The notes beneath the pieces are model-generated. The model had not been told where the DNA came from and searched no databases. It saw only the letters and a program-made list of their open reading frames with translations. A DNA stretch of 40,247 nt, from positions 1-40,247 of the forward strand of contig JAJYNL010000019.1 in the NCBI GenBank assembly GCA_021786375.1, given 5' to 3'. Each line of letters opens with the position of its first letter. The first letter of the stretch is position 1. Both the position numbers and the translations under genes were made by a program. Below, in pieces: positions 1 through 9,388 of this stretch. Origin of the DNA: Actinomycetes bacterium (GTDB lineage Bacteria; Actinomycetota; Acidimicrobiia; Acidimicrobiales; Acidimicrobiaceae).

Positions 1-952
1 GTTCCATCAATCCATAGAGTAGATGAACAATACTCTAACCGCGCTTCACTCGAGCTGAACGGCGACAAGGGAATCGCCGTGAGCGATCGATTCCAAGCGC
101 CATCGGCATTGCCGAGCACCCAGCTCGTACGGCGCGGTGGGGCGCCGGTCCATCGCGCCGCCGTTCCACTCTCCCCGCGCGCAGCTGAAGACCCCACAAA
201 TGGCATGCCAGGACAGTAGGGATACCTTTCCCGAAGATGGATGGATAGCGCCCGTTCGCCGGTTGGGTTGCCCTGGATGAGTGGGCGTGAGCAAAGTGCG
301 AGTCATCTTCCTATTGCCGTCAAGCGGCAATCGCTGCGTCTGCTGCGGTGGATGTAATTGATCGTTACTCCCGGCGGCGACGCCACAGGCATGAGCCACC
401 GGCAGGGATGAGAGGGGCGCCAGGCGAGCGACGGCCTATCGGGCCACAAAGTGCTCCGGACGGCGCGTTGTCGACCGATCCGGATTGGCCTCCTGCCTAC
501 CGATGGGATACGCATCCCAGGTGGCGGGATTGCAGGTGAGGCGCACTATCCCTGGATCTAGCGGTATGAGTGGCCTGGTTGTTTGTGGGTCACTTGTGTC
601 ATTGGCGGGCTTCCCCTTCCGAGCAGAAGTTTATCGGGGATGCGCCAAATAGGACCATCGCCGTAGGTCGCTTGGATATTCGTGCCGCGGGGAGTTCGCC
701 GCCCTCGGGCCCGACGCGCTGTTCAACTACTTCCAGACCAGCCATGACGACGACTGCCACAACAACGACGCACTCCGAAGCTTGCGGCAAGCGAGGTCCT
801 TTTGCCCGCGAACCCGAAGCTCCGGCTCGTATCGGGAATGGGCCGAAGACCGAAGGTGCCCCATCTCGACCTCACAAAATAAGTTGCCAAATGCGAGAGC
901 ACGCGGGACTGGCGGACAGTTCCCTAGATGCGCGAATGATCGACGAGCAACA
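1..952. other. No recognisable gene
   Basis: Several short open frames occur on both strands here, but none has a recognisable domain, and none combines a good ribosome-binding site with protein-like composition. The frame at 570-956 on the plus strand is dominated by Thr, Pro and Arg runs typical of out-of-frame GC-rich DNA. No tRNA-like cloverleaf or repeat array was seen by eye. The stretch may be decayed coding sequence, but no family could be named. Confidence 0.5.
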
Positions 953-2425
953 CTAGGGCTTCTCGCGCAGGGGGGCCTTGATTATCTTGCCTACCGAGTT
1001 CTTCGGTAATTCGTCTCTGATGACGATCCGACTCGGTACCTTGTAAGGAGCGAGCATCGATTTGCAGTGGGCCAAAAGCTCGGCCTCATCGATTGCCGAG
1101 CCAGGACTTGGCGCCACATACGCCACCACTACCTCACCGAGACGCGGATCCGGCTCACCAATGACGGCTGCCTCAAGAACCCCATCGTGGGAATAGAGAA
1201 CGTTTTCGATCTCCTTGGGGTATACATTCTCGCCGCCGCGAATGATCATGTCCTTGATGCGGTCGACCAATACTAAGTAACCATCAGCGTCGAAAAAACC
1301 GATATCTCCCGTATGGAGGACTCCGCCCCGAAGGGCGGTCGCGGTCTCCTCGGGGCGATTCCAATAGCCTCGCATGATTGTCGGTCCGTCTATGACGACC
1401 TCGCCGCGTTCGCCACGGGGCAGCTCCCGCCCGCCTTCATCCACCACAGTTACGTGTTGTCCGGGAAGAGCTAGGCCGACTGTTCCCGCCTTGCGAAGCC
1501 CATGGATTGGATTCAAGGTGGAGGCTACGGTGCCCTCGGAGAGGCCGTAACCCTCAGCTATGGGAATCCCGTACCGAGTCTCGAAGGCGCTGATCATGGC
1601 AGCCGGCATTGGTGCTGCACCACAAACCGCGAAACGTAGGGTCGTGGTGCTGGCAGTCACATCTGGTGGTAGAGATGTCAGCATGGCATACATTGTGGGA
1701 ACGGCCGAGAAGTAGGTTGGGCGCTCGCGCTCGACGATCGACCAGAACTGCGTGGCATCGAAACGAGGGGCAATGGCCACTGACCCGCCTGCCCAGAGTG
1801 GCGAAATCGTACCCGCTATCAGTCCGTTGGCGTGGAAGAGCGGAAGGACCAAGAGGCTTCGGTCGTCAGCGGCGAGTTCGAGAGCCTCGATGAGGGCCTC
1901 ACACATCGAGGCGATGTTGGCATGATCAAGCATGACGCCCTTGGGCTTTCCAGTGGTCCCGCTGGTGTAAATTAAAAGTGCCAGATCGGATGGATCCGGA
2001 TCAAAATGCTCAACCGGGAAGTCCCCGTCGCCCTTTGCGAAGTCGTCGCCCGGTATCGCAAGGGCGGGCGAAGCCAAAACACGTTCCGCGGTATTTTGCT
2101 CGACCAGGACCACCTTGGCGCGCGAGTCGGCGATCTGATAGCCGGCTTCTGAGGCGGTAAGAGCCGGGTTTATTGGTGTCGCGGCCGCGCCGAGACGCCA
2201 TATGGCAAACAGGGCCACGATCAGTTCGACCCGATTCCCCAACATCACTGCCACGATGTCGCCCGGCCTTACTCCGCTCTCGGCCAGCTTCGATGCACCG
2301 CGCCCAACCGCGTGCGCGAATTCGGAGTTGCTGATGATCTTTCCGCTCTCGCTCAGGCATATCCCGTCGGGATCTTGCCGGGCACGCGAGACGGGAAGCC
2401 CGACCAATGCGACGTCTGACCTCAT
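953..2425 (-). CDS. AMP-forming acyl-CoA synthetase (candidate beta-keto-acid CoA ligase)
   Basis: This 490-residue protein is a member of the adenylate-forming (ANL) superfamily and would activate a carboxylic acid to its CoA thioester through an acyl-AMP. The P-loop-like motif YTSGTTGKPKGVM lies near residue 155, the GYGLSEGT motif near 295, the hinge region TGDIGFFDADGYLVLVDR near 375, GGENVYPKEIEN near 398, and the C-terminal lysine motif PKNSVGKIIK near 477. All core motifs are present and the length is normal. It starts with ATG and diverges from the carboxylase-like operon, about 160 bp away. In the anaerobic acetophenone pathway a benzoylacetate-CoA ligase (Bal) acts directly after acetophenone carboxylase. 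By context this enzyme could do the same for its product, but the sequence alone does not give the acyl substrate. A generic fatty-acid or aromatic-acid ligase is the alternative. Confidence 0.85.
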   Translation of the reverse strand: MRSDVALVGLPVSRARQDPDGICLSESGKIISNSEFAHAVGRGASKLAESGVRPGDIVAVMLGNRVELIVALFAIWRLGAAATPINPALTASEAGYQIADSRAKVVLVEQNTAERVLASPALAIPGDDFAKGDGDFPVEHFDPDPSDLALLIYTSGTTGKPKGVMLDHANIASMCEALIEALELAADDRSLLVLPLFHANGLIAGTISPLWAGGSVAIAPRFDATQFWSIVERERPTYFSAVPTMYAMLTSLPPDVTASTTTLRFAVCGAAPMPAAMISAFETRYGIPIAEGYGLSEGTVASTLNPIHGLRKAGTVGLALPGQHVTVVDEGGRELPRGERGEVVIDGPTIMRGYWNRPEETATALRGGVLHTGDIGFFDADGYLVLVDRIKDMIIRGGENVYPKEIENVLYSHDGVLEAAVIGEPDPRLGEVVVAYVAPSPGSAIDEAELLAHCKSMLAPYKVPSRIVIRDELPKNSVGKIIKAPLREKP

Positions 2426-2449
2426 GGCTGACGAGATTATGCCCCTGTG

Positions 2450-2477
2450 TGGCGTCGGCGTATGTCTTCACACGCCA
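2450..2477. promoter_or_regulatory. Candidate operator in the divergent promoter region
   Basis: The intergenic stretch between the divergent ligase and carboxylase genes contains the inverted pair TGGCGT (2450-2455) and ACGCCA (2472-2477), separated by 16 bp. It could bind a dimeric regulator, for example the PucR-type protein at the far end of the operon. Six-base arms can arise by chance in GC-rich DNA, so this is only a candidate. Confidence 0.25.
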
Positions 2478-2588
2478 AAACTCCGTCCGACTTTCGTCCC
2501 CTGGAGCCAATGAGGCGAGGGTGTGACCGATGTTACATTCCATACTGCGACCCAACCGAGGTGCGCTCGCTGCGACGATTGGAGAGCC

Positions 2589-4538
2589 ATGGGAAAGCGC
2601 CTGATAAACATAGACAACGGCGGCACGCTGACGGATGTCTGCGTCGTGGACGGCGGAAGTATCACTCACGCCAAGACTCTGACCACTCCGTACGACCTGA
2701 GCCGTTGCCTCTTCGATGGCTTGACCAAAGCCTCGCAGCTCATCTACGGAGAGCCACAACTCGCTGCGCTGCTTCAATCGACCGACTACATCCGCTATTC
2801 GACCACCGAGGGAACCAACGCTTTGATCCAGCGGCAAGGACCCAGGTTGGGGCTCCTTACGAACTCGCCGCAACTCGCCGCTCGTATGAAGAGCGAGGGC
2901 ACCAACGCGGAGCTGTTCGACGCACTCGTCGGCGAAGGGGTCGTCACCTTGGATCTCGAGGTGGATGACGACTCGCTCTCCCAAACCCTCCTTACCGAGG
3001 TCAACAGGCTAGTAAGCAACGGCACCAACCGCCTGGTGGTCGCCTTCGACGGCCCTGAGGCGGGGCGTAGCGAACAGCGGGTGCAGCGGCTCATGCTCGC
3101 GCTGTATCCTCGGCATCTTCTCGGCTCGATACCGCTCTCTTTCTCGGCGGAAATGTTTGGCGCTGATCCCGATGATGCGAGACGCGCCTGGTCTACGGTG
3201 CTCAATGCCTTCTTGCATCCCGCGATGGAGCGCTTCCTTTTCAATGCCGAAGCTCGCCTGCGCGAGCATCGGACTCGCAGGCCACTGCTGATCTTCAGGA
3301 ATGACGGCGGCTCTTCACGAGTGGCCAAGTCCGCTGCAATCAAAAGCTACTCCTCTGGACCGCGCGGCGGCCTCGAGGGCACTAAGGCGCTCGCTCGTCA
3401 CTATGGGTTCGGCCAGGTGCTCATGGTCGACGTTGGGGGAACCACGACCGACATTGGCATTGTGAACGATGGCGAAGTGCGTATTGACCGCTACGGATCG
3501 GTAGAGGGCATAAGAGTCTCACTCCCTCTCGCCGCCATCACCAGCAGTGGTGTCGGAGGCAGCTCGGTATTCCAGGTGCTCGCCGGCGAAATCGAAGTTG
3601 GCCCAAGGAGCGTAGGCTCGGCTCCGGGACCTGCCTGTTTTGCCATGGGTGGTACCGATGCCACCATCACCGATGTGCTTCTGCTTGCCGGGGTCTTGGA
3701 TTCCTCCACCTTTCTCGACGGCACGATGACACTCGATGCGGCGCGGAGCAGAGCGGTGATCACGGAGAGGATCGCCGAGCCCTTGGGCATCGAGCTCCCG
3801 GCAGCCCTCGAGCGGATGGAAAGCGCTTTTACCGGCAGGCTCGCCCAAGCCGTTCTGGCTGCAGGCGAGATATCAGGTGATGCGGTCATCGCCGCTTTTG
3901 GCGGAGCGGGACCCATGCTGGCATGCGATGTCGCCAGGAAGGCGGGGATTCATAGGGTGCTGGTACCACGCTCCGCTGCGATCTTCAGCGCCTATGGCAT
4001 CGGCTTTTCCGACGTCACCCAGCACTACCAGATTTCTGTGGATGGTACCCGGAGGGATCCCGACCTAGCTGTGGATGCGGCATTGGCCGAGCTCGAGGAC
4101 AGAGCGCGCCGGGACATCTTCGCCGAGGGTATCGCCTTGGACGAATGTGCATTGACCTATCGCCTGGTACACGACGACGGCACCTCCTTCGAGGCCAGCG
4201 ATCCGGCGGTTCTCAAAACCCGCGAAATCGGAACGAGAGCGGTTCTTGAGCTATCGGTGGTATTCGAGCTTCCCCATGTCCGATTGGCCGACGCCTCTGA
4301 ATATCTCTCGCGCCAGGCGGTTCCGTCAGGCAATCGATCGGTACTGGACACCACGGCTGAATCCAGCGAGGCCGTCGTCTTGCCGGTTTTCGAAGTCGAG
4401 AACCTGGCCCCGGGGACTACCGGCGTCGGGCCGGCGATCATAGAAGGCCCGTTTTTCACTATGAAAATTCCCGCGGACTGGGACTTTGCCGCTACGGCGT
4501 CAGGGGATCTCTTGCTAACTGATCGAAGGAGCGCCTAA
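2589..4538 (+). CDS. HyuA/oxoprolinase-family subunit, ApcA (Apc1)-like ketone carboxylase
   Basis: This is a hydantoinase A/oxoprolinase-family protein of the ASKHA (actin-like ATPase) fold. The N-terminal hydantoinase motif is INIDNGGTLTDVCVV, where relatives carry IGGTFTD. The second phosphate-binding motif VDVGGTTTDIGIV lies near residue 282. SGVGGSSVFQV and PRSVGSAPGPACFAMGG follow near 320-355. ATG 2589 is chosen because GGAG lies just upstream and the protein then begins at the family motif; a GTG at 2523 would add 22 residues with no family look. The length is 649 residues (~70 kDa). Its stop codon overlaps the next start (TAATG). It is the first gene of a five-gene operon with the order HyuA, small zinc protein, HyuA, HyuB, ~30 kDa protein, as in acetophenone carboxylase. 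The probable role is ATP-dependent activation of substrate or bicarbonate. The changed first loop may mean weaker or different nucleotide binding. The actual ketone is not known. Confidence 0.8.
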   Translation: MGKRLINIDNGGTLTDVCVVDGGSITHAKTLTTPYDLSRCLFDGLTKASQLIYGEPQLAALLQSTDYIRYSTTEGTNALIQRQGPRLGLLTNSPQLAARMKSEGTNAELFDALVGEGVVTLDLEVDDDSLSQTLLTEVNRLVSNGTNRLVVAFDGPEAGRSEQRVQRLMLALYPRHLLGSIPLSFSAEMFGADPDDARRAWSTVLNAFLHPAMERFLFNAEARLREHRTRRPLLIFRNDGGSSRVAKSAAIKSYSSGPRGGLEGTKALARHYGFGQVLMVDVGGTTTDIGIVNDGEVRIDRYGSVEGIRVSLPLAAITSSGVGGSSVFQVLAGEIEVGPRSVGSAPGPACFAMGGTDATITDVLLLAGVLDSSTFLDGTMTLDAARSRAVITERIAEPLGIELPAALERMESAFTGRLAQAVLAAGEISGDAVIAAFGGAGPMLACDVARKAGIHRVLVPRSAAIFSAYGIGFSDVTQHYQISVDGTRRDPDLAVDAALAELEDRARRDIFAEGIALDECALTYRLVHDDGTSFEASDPAVLKTREIGTRAVLELSVVFELPHVRLADASEYLSRQAVPSGNRSVLDTTAESSEAVVLPVFEVENLAPGTTGVGPAIIEGPFFTMKIPADWDFAATASGDLLLTDRRSA

Positions 4539-4963
4539 TGCGTTTTGTTCCAATGACGGAGTATCTTCAGATCGATTTGGAGACCGAGAGGTGGCAGTGC
4601 CGTCGCTGTGGCCGTGAGATTGCCTCGGCGAGGGAGAACTACAAGACCGGGCTTCTTGTCTTCGATCGGGATCCCCGGGAGATACATCGCCCGCTCATTG
4701 ATCCGCAACGCTATGAGTTCACCTTCTCACCCGACCCGCAATGGTGCAGGATCGTCGAGTTCTACTGTCCGGGATGCGGAACCATGGTTGAGGTTGAATA
4801 CCTGCCCCCCGGCCACCCGCCCACCTACGACATGGAGATCGATATAGATGCGCTCCGCGCCCAGAAGGCCGGGCTGGATGACGACGCTGTCATTCCGCTT
4901 GGACGCGATCTCCCGGTGAACTTCAGCACTCAAGCGCATTCGAATTGGACGGGAGAGAGATGA
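4538..4963 (+). CDS. Small zinc-ribbon subunit, ApcB (Apc2)/acetone carboxylase gamma-like
   Basis: This 141-residue soluble protein has two CxxC pairs, Cys21/Cys24 (WQCRRCG) and Cys77/Cys80 (YCPGCG), which make a probable zinc site, plus a further Cys at 70. Size, cysteine layout and position between two large hydantoinase-type subunits match the small subunit of acetophenone carboxylase and the gamma subunit (AcxC) of acetone carboxylase. In that enzyme class the small subunit belongs to the core complex and is not catalytic alone. The start ATG overlaps the upstream stop by one base (TAATG), and the end overlaps the next gene by four bases (ATGA), so translation is probably coupled and subunit stoichiometry controlled. 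This subunit is what separates a ketone carboxylase from an ordinary hydantoinase or oxoprolinase pair. Confidence 0.75.
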   Translation: MRFVPMTEYLQIDLETERWQCRRCGREIASARENYKTGLLVFDRDPREIHRPLIDPQRYEFTFSPDPQWCRIVEFYCPGCGTMVEVEYLPPGHPPTYDMEIDIDALRAQKAGLDDDAVIPLGRDLPVNFSTQAHSNWTGER

Positions 4964-7113
4964 GGCGCATCTCGGTTGATATCGGAGGCACCTTTACCGA
5001 CTGCTTTGTCGCATGGGGCCAGGAATTTTTCCACAGCAAAGCTCTTACCACGCATCACAACCTCTCCATGGGGTTCAACCATGCCCTGGATCAGGCGTGC
5101 CAGAGTATAGGCAAGGACCGCCGGGAGGTGCTTGGCGAAGTCGACTCGGTGAGATACGCGACAACGCTGGGCACCAACGCCCTGATTGAGCGCAGCGGTC
5201 CCACAGTCGGTGTCTTGGTCACGGCCGGATTCGAAAGCGCGATTCCGCTTTCTCGTGGGCGTGGTTACGGTGAGGGCCTTGACGCGCTGGCCAAGAACGA
5301 TCTCTCCAGCGGCACGCGGCCCGATCCCCTTGTCCCGCCCCGCCTGATTCGCTCGCTGCGAGAGAGGGTGAGCTACTCAGGCGAGATCCTCATGGCGCTC
5401 TCGGCCGACGACGTTCGTCGCCAGCTGACGGGCCTCATAGACGCCGGTGCCCAAGCTTTGGTCGTCTCGCTCACCAACGCGACCGAGAACCCCGCTCATG
5501 AGCGTCTCGTCCAGGAGATCTTCCTGAGCGAGTATCCCGCGCATCAACTTGGGGCAATCCCGATGCTGCTGTCCCACCAGCTTTCGGGGCGCAAGGGCGA
5601 GTATGTGCGTACCACCACCACGATCATCGACGCTTATCTCCATTCGACGATGTATCACGCGCTCTCCGACCTTGAGCAGAATCTTCGAGCGAATGGCTAC
5701 GAGAAGCCCATGCTGGTTAACCACAACACGGGAGGGATGGCCCAGCTCAACTCCACAGATGCCCTTCAGACCATCCACAGTGGCCCGGTTGCCGGCATCG
5801 CCGCGAGCGAGCATCTTGCGGGTGAGGCCAAGATCGACAAGATCATCGCGACGGACATGGGCGGCACTAGCTTCGACATCGGATTGGTCACCGTCGGCGG
5901 CGGGAAGCACTACGACTTCATGCCGGTTATCGACCGCTGGCTGGTTTCAATACCCATGATTCGCATGGTGACCCTGGGCGCTGGTGGCGGATCGATCGCA
6001 AGCTACAACAGCTTGCACGATTCGGTGCAGGTGGGGCCGCGCAGCGCGGGTTCGGACCCCGGACCGGCATGCTATGACCGTGGTGGCCTCAGGCCTACCG
6101 TGACTGACGCAGACCTGCTGCTCGGCTATCTCGACCCTGCCCACTACGCGGGTGGGAAGATCCCGCTGAACCCGGGGAGAGCTCGCTTTGCCATAGAGGA
6201 GGCTTTCGGGGATTACCTCGATTTAGACCCTGTCGAGATCGCGCTGCTGATCAAGAGCGAAGTTGACGATCAGATGGCCAATGGTATGGGAATGGAGCTG
6301 CGTATCCGCGGGTATCTTCCCGAAGAGTTCACCATGCTCGCTTATGGGGGGAACGGTCCGTTGCACTGCTGCGGGATCGCCGATCGTCTGGGTATCACGC
6401 GGGTCCTCGCGCCCCCATACAGTTCGGTCTTCTCCGCGCTAGGCGCGGGCAACACCAACCAGATGCATATCCATGAGCGCACCATTGCGATCAACCTCTT
6501 CAGCTCCGCAACTCGCCAGCTGTTTGAGAACTTTGACCTCTTCAACTCCATCGTCGAAGAACTCGAGGCCAAGGGCACCGCTGATATCGTCCGCCAGGGA
6601 ATGGATCCTCTCAAGGTGGAACACCGCCTGGAGCTGGACATGCGGTATGGCAACCAACTGGTGACCCTGGCCGTGGTGCTTGACCGCAGCCGGCTGTACA
6701 CGGTTAGCGACACCCTGGCGATCGCCGATCTTTTCTCGCGAGAGTATGCACGCCGATACGGTGAAGGCAGCCAGTCTCCAGAGGCGGGAATCCGCATCTC
6801 CACTGTGCGGGTGGCATCGTTCATCCAGGGTAGATCCATAGAGTTCGGCGCTTTGGCCCCGACGGGTGAGCTCTCCCGGGCGATACCGGATGCGACCCGG
6901 ATGTGCCGGTTCCCCGGCTTTGCGGACCCGCTGGAGACCCCGATCTTTACGCAGAGCACGCTGGGACCAGACCAACGCATTGACGGTCCAGCCATCGTTA
7001 CAGCCGAGTCGACAACGTATCTGGTTGAGCCGTCCTGGCGCATGGAGACAGCTGACCGGGGAGCGGTCTGGTTCATCAAGAACAAGAATTCAGGAGTAGA
7101 GACCGATGACTAA
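4960..7113 (+). CDS. HyuA/oxoprolinase-family subunit, ApcC (Apc3)/acetone carboxylase beta-like
   Basis: This 717-residue protein is the second HyuA-like subunit of the operon. It keeps the canonical motifs: SVDIGGTFTDCFV at the N-terminus, ATDMGGTSFDIGLV near residue 306, LGAGGGSIASYN near 340, and VGPRSAGSDPGPACYDRGG near 360. ATG 4960 is preferred over the TTG at 4945. It overlaps the upstream stop as ATGA, has a purine-rich GGGAGAG upstream, and puts the family motif at residue 6. In acetone and acetophenone carboxylases the HyuA-type subunits bind ATP and phosphorylate the substrates. With its intact phosphate loops, this one is the better candidate for the active nucleotide site. It overlaps the downstream HyuB-like gene by eight bases. 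Alternatives are an N-methylhydantoinase or 5-oxoprolinase subunit, but the zinc-ribbon neighbour argues against both. Confidence 0.82.
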   Translation: MRRISVDIGGTFTDCFVAWGQEFFHSKALTTHHNLSMGFNHALDQACQSIGKDRREVLGEVDSVRYATTLGTNALIERSGPTVGVLVTAGFESAIPLSRGRGYGEGLDALAKNDLSSGTRPDPLVPPRLIRSLRERVSYSGEILMALSADDVRRQLTGLIDAGAQALVVSLTNATENPAHERLVQEIFLSEYPAHQLGAIPMLLSHQLSGRKGEYVRTTTTIIDAYLHSTMYHALSDLEQNLRANGYEKPMLVNHNTGGMAQLNSTDALQTIHSGPVAGIAASEHLAGEAKIDKIIATDMGGTSFDIGLVTVGGGKHYDFMPVIDRWLVSIPMIRMVTLGAGGGSIASYNSLHDSVQVGPRSAGSDPGPACYDRGGLRPTVTDADLLLGYLDPAHYAGGKIPLNPGRARFAIEEAFGDYLDLDPVEIALLIKSEVDDQMANGMGMELRIRGYLPEEFTMLAYGGNGPLHCCGIADRLGITRVLAPPYSSVFSALGAGNTNQMHIHERTIAINLFSSATRQLFENFDLFNSIVEELEAKGTADIVRQGMDPLKVEHRLELDMRYGNQLVTLAVVLDRSRLYTVSDTLAIADLFSREYARRYGEGSQSPEAGIRISTVRVASFIQGRSIEFGALAPTGELSRAIPDATRMCRFPGFADPLETPIFTQSTLGPDQRIDGPAIVTAESTTYLVEPSWRMETADRGAVWFIKNKNSGVETDD

Positions 7114-9388
7114 TGACCGCACGCCGTACTCGCCCGAAGAGCAGATCAAGGTCGATGAGTTCCTTGCAGGCGCCACGCTCTTTCTTGGACCGGACCCCGA
7201 GATCATGCGCGATCACAAGTCCGCGGCACGCACCCCGTTGGAAGAGGAGTTACTCTCCCGGCCAATCGACAGCGATGCCCTGGACAAAGTGCGCAAGCGG
7301 ATCGTCGCGGGTCTCGATGAGGCATACGAGATGATGGAGCAGACCGGGGCTGCGCCCGGTGCCAAGTGGGGTGATCTTACGAGCGCGGTCTACTCCGCGG
7401 GTGGAGACCTGGTGCACATCAGCTCGGGTGGCGTCTTGGCCTTCGCCTCAGTGCTGCACTACCCAGTTCGGTTCATCAATAAGTACTGGGCCCAAGAGCC
7501 TTCTGTGGGGATCCACGATGGCGACGCATTCATCCATAACGACGCTCGCTACGGCAACATCCACTGCACCGACCAGTCAATCATCATCCCCGTGTTTCAC
7601 GAGGGCGAGCTGATAGCCTGGGTCGCCACTGTGGTGCATGAGGGGGAGAACGGCGCAAAAGAGCCTGGCGGGATGCCCTCGAGCTCCGAGTCCGCCTTTG
7701 ACGACGGCTTGCGGATGCCGCCTTTCAAGATCTTCGAGCGCGGAGTACTCCGGCGAGACCTCCTCACTTTCCTGCAGAATTCGGTGCGGGAGCCCAAACT
7801 GCAGTATCAGGATTTGAAGGTCAAGTATTACGCGGCTCTGCGTATCAAAGAACGCGTATTGGCGGTGATCGACGAGGTAGGTCGCGACGCATTCATTGTC
7901 TCAATGCGTAAATCGCTTGAGGACGTTGAGGCTGAGGCCAGGCGACGCGTGAGCTTGATTCCGGATGGTACCTACCGGGTGAACCTCTGGTCGGACTCGA
8001 CCCTGCGCGAGAACGTCTTACTGAAGTACCCGTGCGCCATCACTATCCGCGGTGATCAGATGATCATTGATTGGCGGGGAGCTGCTCCACAATTTCTGAA
8101 CCGGGCGTTCAACTCGACTCTTGGGACTTCAAAATGCGGCATGAATCAGGGAATCCTCGCCTTTCTCTGGCCCGATCTTCCCCGGGGCATCTCGGTCATG
8201 AACAGTATCGAAGTGCTGACCGACACCGGGAGCTGCCTGGATCCCACTGACGATGCGCCCCTCGGCCAGAGTCTTCAAGGGGCATTCAAGGCATTCGCTA
8301 CGACTCAGGCGCTGTGGTCGAAGCTGACATTTAGCTGCCAGGAGAAATTCGGTGCGATCATCGCCCCGTGGTTCAACCAGATCAACACCTTCCTCTTCGG
8401 CGGCATTACCCAGCACCAGGAGTTTGTCGGAAATGTCTGTGCCGACCTCAACGGCATGGGAGGAGGCGCGAGAGCATATAGGGACGGCGAGCACTCCATG
8501 GCTCCCTTCTTCGCGGCCATGGCCGACATCGGCGAGCAGGAGATCATCGAAGAGGACGTGCCATTCATGCAGCTGATCTCAAAGAAGATCAAGCGCGACA
8601 ATCAAGGATTCGGGAAGTTTCGCGGGGGTATGGGCTACGAGATGGCGCTGGCGGCGAAGGACACACCCTTCTGGGGATTCGCTGCCGTTTCGAGTGGTTC
8701 GAAGTTCCCCGCCACTCCGGGGCTCTTTGGTGGATACGGTTGCCCAACCCTGCCTCTGGCCAAGATCAAGGGCGTCAATGTCTTCGAGCAGATGAAGAAT
8801 TCGCCGGAGAATTGGCAGTTCGACTTCGAGAGGCTTCTCAACGAGCAGCCGTTGCCCGGTGCGAAGTATTCCACCCACCATATGGGCATGGCACTGGAGC
8901 TTGCCAACGAGGGTGACATCTTCATGATGTGCCAAGGCTCGGGAGGTGGCTATGGCGACGTACTCGAGAGAGATCCAGCTGAGGTGATGGCCGATGTCGA
9001 AGCAGGGTACATCTCCAGCACTACCGCCCGGGAGATTTACTTCTGCGTTTTCGACGCCGATACCTTGGCGGTCGACAGCAGGGCAACGGAGGCGGCCCGG
9101 AATGCAGAACGCCGCGCGCGTCTAGAGCGTGGGCGTCCTTATGCGGAGTTCGTCGAAGACTGGGTTACCGAAGCTCCCCCCCAGACGGTTCCCTACTATG
9201 GCTCCTGGGGCGATGACAACTCGACAATTCATGCGACGGCCTGGGCAGCCACCGGTCCGATCAAGCTAGCCCTCCCGATGTCTCAGATGCCACCGATCAT
9301 GTTGCCCGACCCGAAGGACCTGGCGATCGCCGGGCTCCAGGCAGAGAACGAGGCCCTCCGGGCCGCTGCGAGTCGTGGCGATGCTTGA
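7106..9388 (+). CDS. HyuB-family subunit, ApcD (Apc4)/acetone carboxylase alpha-like
   Basis: This 760-residue hydantoinase B-type protein would be the large core subunit where ketone and carboxyphosphate, or another activated C1 species, meet. Visible family regions include GDLTSAVYSAGGDLVHISSGG near residue 90, VGIHDGDAFIHNDARYGNIHC near 135-155 (the typical HyuB GD-x(3)-ND pattern), and GSGGGYGDVLERDPAEV near 612. The length is close to that of the acetone carboxylase alpha subunit, and the HNDARYGNIHCTDQ stretch looks more like ketone carboxylases than oxoprolinases. It starts eight bases before the upstream gene ends and overlaps the next gene by 14 bases. The C-terminal tail (LQAENEALRAAA) looks like a short coiled coil. 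The carboxylase assignment rests on operon composition as well as on this sequence. Confidence 0.8.
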   Translation: MTNDRTPYSPEEQIKVDEFLAGATLFLGPDPEIMRDHKSAARTPLEEELLSRPIDSDALDKVRKRIVAGLDEAYEMMEQTGAAPGAKWGDLTSAVYSAGGDLVHISSGGVLAFASVLHYPVRFINKYWAQEPSVGIHDGDAFIHNDARYGNIHCTDQSIIIPVFHEGELIAWVATVVHEGENGAKEPGGMPSSSESAFDDGLRMPPFKIFERGVLRRDLLTFLQNSVREPKLQYQDLKVKYYAALRIKERVLAVIDEVGRDAFIVSMRKSLEDVEAEARRRVSLIPDGTYRVNLWSDSTLRENVLLKYPCAITIRGDQMIIDWRGAAPQFLNRAFNSTLGTSKCGMNQGILAFLWPDLPRGISVMNSIEVLTDTGSCLDPTDDAPLGQSLQGAFKAFATTQALWSKLTFSCQEKFGAIIAPWFNQINTFLFGGITQHQEFVGNVCADLNGMGGGARAYRDGEHSMAPFFAAMADIGEQEIIEEDVPFMQLISKKIKRDNQGFGKFRGGMGYEMALAAKDTPFWGFAAVSSGSKFPATPGLFGGYGCPTLPLAKIKGVNVFEQMKNSPENWQFDFERLLNEQPLPGAKYSTHHMGMALELANEGDIFMMCQGSGGGYGDVLERDPAEVMADVEAGYISSTTAREIYFCVFDADTLAVDSRATEAARNAERRARLERGRPYAEFVEDWVTEAPPQTVPYYGSWGDDNSTIHATAWAATGPIKLALPMSQMPPIMLPDPKDLAIAGLQAENEALRAAASRGDA

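Noticed and set aside
1-952. Possible genes at 46-399 (minus) and 570-956 (plus)
   Set aside because: No domain, no convincing ribosome-binding site and out-of-frame-type composition; left as intergenic.
2589-9388. Annotation as N-methylhydantoinase or 5-oxoprolinase
   Set aside because: The family match is real, but the small two-CxxC subunit between the HyuA genes and the fifth gene are not found in hydantoinase or oxoprolinase systems and fit ketone carboxylases.
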